In this document: piece after piece, positions 61,747 to 64,000 of the stretch
How positions within the stretch are numbered: position 1 is the stretch's first letter
How the letters are laid out: every line of letters starts with the position of its first letter
Assembly: GCA_035274845.1 (NCBI GenBank)
Contig: DATENU010000006.1
Location: 1 to 64,000 of the forward strand
Reading direction: 5' to 3'
From: Chthoniobacterales bacterium
GTDB lineage: Bacteria; Verrucomicrobiota; Verrucomicrobiia; Chthoniobacterales; UBA10450
DNA: 64,000 bases
Position numbers and translations under genes: made by a program
The notes under the pieces: model-generated
Database searches by the model: none
What the model was told of the DNA's origin: nothing
What the model saw: the letters and a program-made list of their open reading frames with translations, nothing else

Positions 61747-61938
61747 ATCGCGATCGGGGAACTCCGGGCCGTGGTTCCCTTAGTTATTGATTAGGAAGCC
61801 TTGGTTTGGCATTGATCATGTGACCGCCCGGAAGAATCCCGTCTCACCATCGCGCAATTGTTGTCGGCTATTGACTACGCGCGGTATTAGCGGCCGAACC
61901 GTCGCCAAGCAGCCAGAGAGCGTCCGGATGTAAGGCTT

Positions 61939-64000
61939 ATGGCGGAACAGGAAAACAAAGGAGGCGGTTCGATCTCCTGGGCCAACGTGACCGCATTGCT
62001 AGTAGCCGTAGCAGGCGGCATCTCGCTCCTCGTTTCGCCCCTCGTAAGTTCGCGTCCGCAGAAAGGAAGCCGCCCCGTACAGACCCTGGCCGATCAGGAT
62101 GTCGATGCCCGCCTTTGGCAGGACCCGTTGCGGGTCTCCATCGATCATTTCGAAAGCGCCGCTTCCCCAAAATCGGAGACGCTCAAACGGTCAAAAGAGC
62201 ATCTCGCGAAGGTGAGTTTGGATATCTCCTTGTTACGCGGGGCCACCGACAAGCCGCAGTTGTTGATCCTGCCGGTGATGATCCCGGGCGGTCCTTACGC
62301 CGAGAATAACGAGCGCCGATTGCGAACGCGCCAGGCGGTCGTTTCTGGTTTGGCGGTGAGCGGCTTTACGCCGCGGGATGGGGAACGCATTGGATACTTC
62401 GCCCTCCCGGAACTCGACGACGCACCCGAAGGACGCTCTGCGGATCTGGTTCCGTACGAATGGTTCCAAAGGGCCAGCGAAAACTCCGGACTTTCCAAAG
62501 CGGACGGCCCCAATCGCGTTCTCATCCTTTGGGTGCGCGACGACTTGCCCGGCGCGAAACCGCTCCAGACTTTGCGGGTTCTCGCGAATGCCTTGAGATG
62601 GGACACAGCGGCGCATCGTGTCGCGGTTATCGGACCTGGGACCTCGACGAGTCTGACCAAACTCTTCGAGGAAGACGCCGAGCCCGGCACTGCGAACAAT
62701 GCCGGCCTCAATGGCATTGCATTGTATGCCGCGTTGCCGACCGCGGCCGCCGAGGTGTTGACGCCTGGCCAGGAGGGAAAAAACGCAGCCGAGCCTGTTT
62801 TGAAGTCCGGCCCGCGCTTGTATCGAACCATTAACACCGATGACGAGGTCGCTCGGTCGATCATCGAGGAGCTCGCCCGCCGGCGGGTTGATTTACGGGA
62901 CAATTTGAACGTCGATCTGAAGAAAAACTGGCGCGCGCTTAAACACGTCGCGGTCATCTCCGAATTGGATACGGTTTACGGCAGATCGTTGCCGTTGACC
63001 CTGCGCACAGAAATTCAACGCGACCATCCCGTCCAGCCGGCGACGGAGGCGATCGAAGCGAAGAGCGATTTTTCGAGCGGCGATGACCGAAAAGAGTGGT
63101 TTCATGTTTTCACCTACTTGCGCGGAATCGATGGTCGTCTCCCAGCCGAGGGCGGCAGCGAAAAAAGCAAGGCCCCGGCGGAAAAGGAGCAAGGGACCGC
63201 GCCGCGGGAAGCAACTGAGGGCGAGGACCAATCCGACTACCTGCGTCGTCTGGCCACGCAGCTCGCCGCGGAGCACCAAAAGCTGAAGCGCCAGGGCAGT
63301 CAGGGCTTCAAAGCCGTGGGCATTCTGGGCAGCGACGTCTACGACAAATTGATGATCCTGCGGGCGCTCCGCGCTGAGTTACCCGGCGTCATTTTTTTCA
63401 CGAACAATCTGGATGCGCGCCTTGGGTTGAAGGAGGAATGGCCGGCCGCTCATAACCTGATCGTGGTCTCGCCCTTCGGACTAAGTCTCGCGTCCGCATA
63501 TCAGGGCAGGATCGCGCCGTTCCGTGACAGCTACCAAACGTCAGTCTTCGCCAGCACCCTCATGATCATAGGGCCGTTGAAAAGGCCAACCCGGGAGCAG
63601 ATGCTTTCGCCGCGAATTTTTGAAATCGCGCGAAACGGTCCGTGGGACCTCAGCGTGAAAGCACGGATTTTCGATCCGCCGCGACTCGATACCGCCACCT
63701 GGTTTGGCAATTCGGGCCGGCGCATCTTCGCCGCGCTCGCTTTCGCCGGATTCCTGGCCGTCCTGGGTTGGATCGGTCTGACAGCAGGATGGATTGAGCT
63801 GCCTGTCGATATGACGGCGGGCTGGCGCGTGAGCAGTATCGTGAGCCGGCTCTTTGCCATGACTCCAATTGCCCTCGTGGTGGCATTCCTTGTTAGCGTC
63901 GTTGTAATTTGGCCGCTGTATCGGGTGCAACGCCTGGCCGGCGAACCGCTCGCCATTCTTCAAGGAATCAGTATTTGGCCCACGGAAATGGTTCGCGGGA
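61939..64000 (+). CDS. Large membrane-anchored hypothetical protein (3' end outside window)
   Basis: An open frame from the ATG at 61939 to the last base, at least 687 codons with no stop, starting MAEQENKGGGSISWANVTAL. The N-terminus has one hydrophobic helix (about 15-36). A long soluble region follows, with phrases such as QLLILPVMIPGGPYAENNER and GFTPRDGERIGYFALPELDD, and a charged low-complexity linker near 400-425 (EGGSEKSKAPAEKEQGTAPR). Two more helices lie near 595-620 and 635-660. Architecture suggests a large loop between an N-terminal and C-terminal anchors. I do not recognise the family and cannot assign a function. Confidence 0.85.
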   Translation, partial: MAEQENKGGGSISWANVTALLVAVAGGISLLVSPLVSSRPQKGSRPVQTLADQDVDARLWQDPLRVSIDHFESAASPKSETLKRSKEHLAKVSLDISLLRGATDKPQLLILPVMIPGGPYAENNERRLRTRQAVVSGLAVSGFTPRDGERIGYFALPELDDAPEGRSADLVPYEWFQRASENSGLSKADGPNRVLILWVRDDLPGAKPLQTLRVLANALRWDTAAHRVAVIGPGTSTSLTKLFEEDAEPGTANNAGLNGIALYAALPTAAAEVLTPGQEGKNAAEPVLKSGPRLYRTINTDDEVARSIIEELARRRVDLRDNLNVDLKKNWRALKHVAVISELDTVYGRSLPLTLRTEIQRDHPVQPATEAIEAKSDFSSGDDRKEWFHVFTYLRGIDGRLPAEGGSEKSKAPAEKEQGTAPREATEGEDQSDYLRRLATQLAAEHQKLKRQGSQGFKAVGILGSDVYDKLMILRALRAELPGVIFFTNNLDARLGLKEEWPAAHNLIVVSPFGLSLASAYQGRIAPFRDSYQTSVFASTLMIIGPLKRPTREQMLSPRIFEIARNGPWDLSVKARIFDPPRLDTATWFGNSGRRIFAALAFAGFLAVLGWIGLTAGWIELPVDMTAGWRVSSIVSRLFAMTPIALVVAFLVSVVVIWPLYRVQRLAGEPLAILQGISIWPTEMVRG

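Overview
The window looks like a high-GC soil bacterium of the Verrucomicrobiota, most likely Chthoniobacterales/Spartobacteria. The best clue is the secreted protein at 52893-54875, built from GloVer (Gloeo_Verruco) tandem repeats followed by two copies of a C-terminal domain I associate with that group. Supporting clues are an orphan duplicated MacB-type permease (40849-43398), tandem amidohydrolases, and many dispersed palindromic and 7-bp-periodic repeats. The assignment is inference; there is no rRNA or other phylogenetic marker here.

Left end (1-14.4 kb, nearly all minus strand). An IS3-family element (1-1282) abuts a visibly AT-richer, tightly overlapped four-gene operon (5347 to 1310): a C2H2 zinc-finger protein, a coiled-coil protein, a short Hsp70-like ATPase and a small Cys-rich protein. 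I cannot match it to a described system and consider it the best candidate for a new one. Next is an operon resembling Bacillus subtilis kamA-yodPQRST (KamA-family radical SAM enzyme, CoA-transferase A and B, class III aminotransferase). It lacks yodP/yodQ and has a DUF433/DUF5615-type toxin-antitoxin pair between the two CoA-transferase genes. A remnant of a citrate-lyase-like gene and a cluster of phospholipase D-like protein, zinc metallopeptidase and small protein follow.

Middle (14.5-47.4 kb). Acyl-CoA and ketone-body genes dominate: a thiolase, FabG-like reductase, split isobutyryl/methylmalonyl-CoA mutase (B12-binding domain plus G-protein chaperone in one gene, mutase in the next), AtoE-like transporter, fused SCOT-type CoA-transferase, and a methylcitrate operon (prpD-prpB-prpC plus thioesterase). 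Together these suggest growth on short-chain acids and disposal of propionyl-CoA. Interspersed are two large periplasmic amidohydrolases, a third amidohydrolase, a PadR regulator divergent from a membrane protein with a clear operator, two MFS-type carriers, a Fic protein, a NYN-LOTUS protein, a YcaQ-like protein, and intact or broken toxin-antitoxin genes.

Right end (47.5-64 kb). A molybdenum group (FdhF/YdeP-family oxidoreductase, fdhD, mobA) is followed by ada, a tRNA-Arg(TCT), the GloVer protein, and a housekeeping run sppA-CPBP protease-thiL-tsaE-tsaB-alr. After that come a RelE-like protein overlapping a class V aminotransferase, and a large unrecognised membrane protein that runs off the window.

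Throughout, dispersed repeats sit at gene ends. Several palindromic repeats supply the stop codon, and sometimes the last residues, of the upstream gene. The 7-bp-periodic repeats occur inside or at the ends of genes in an orientation that reads without stops. Stretches longer than 150 bp without a listed gene (5348-5503, 10422-10618, 11194-11469, 14354-14585, 22690-22960, 35595-35787, 61747-61938) hold only what is noted in the entries.
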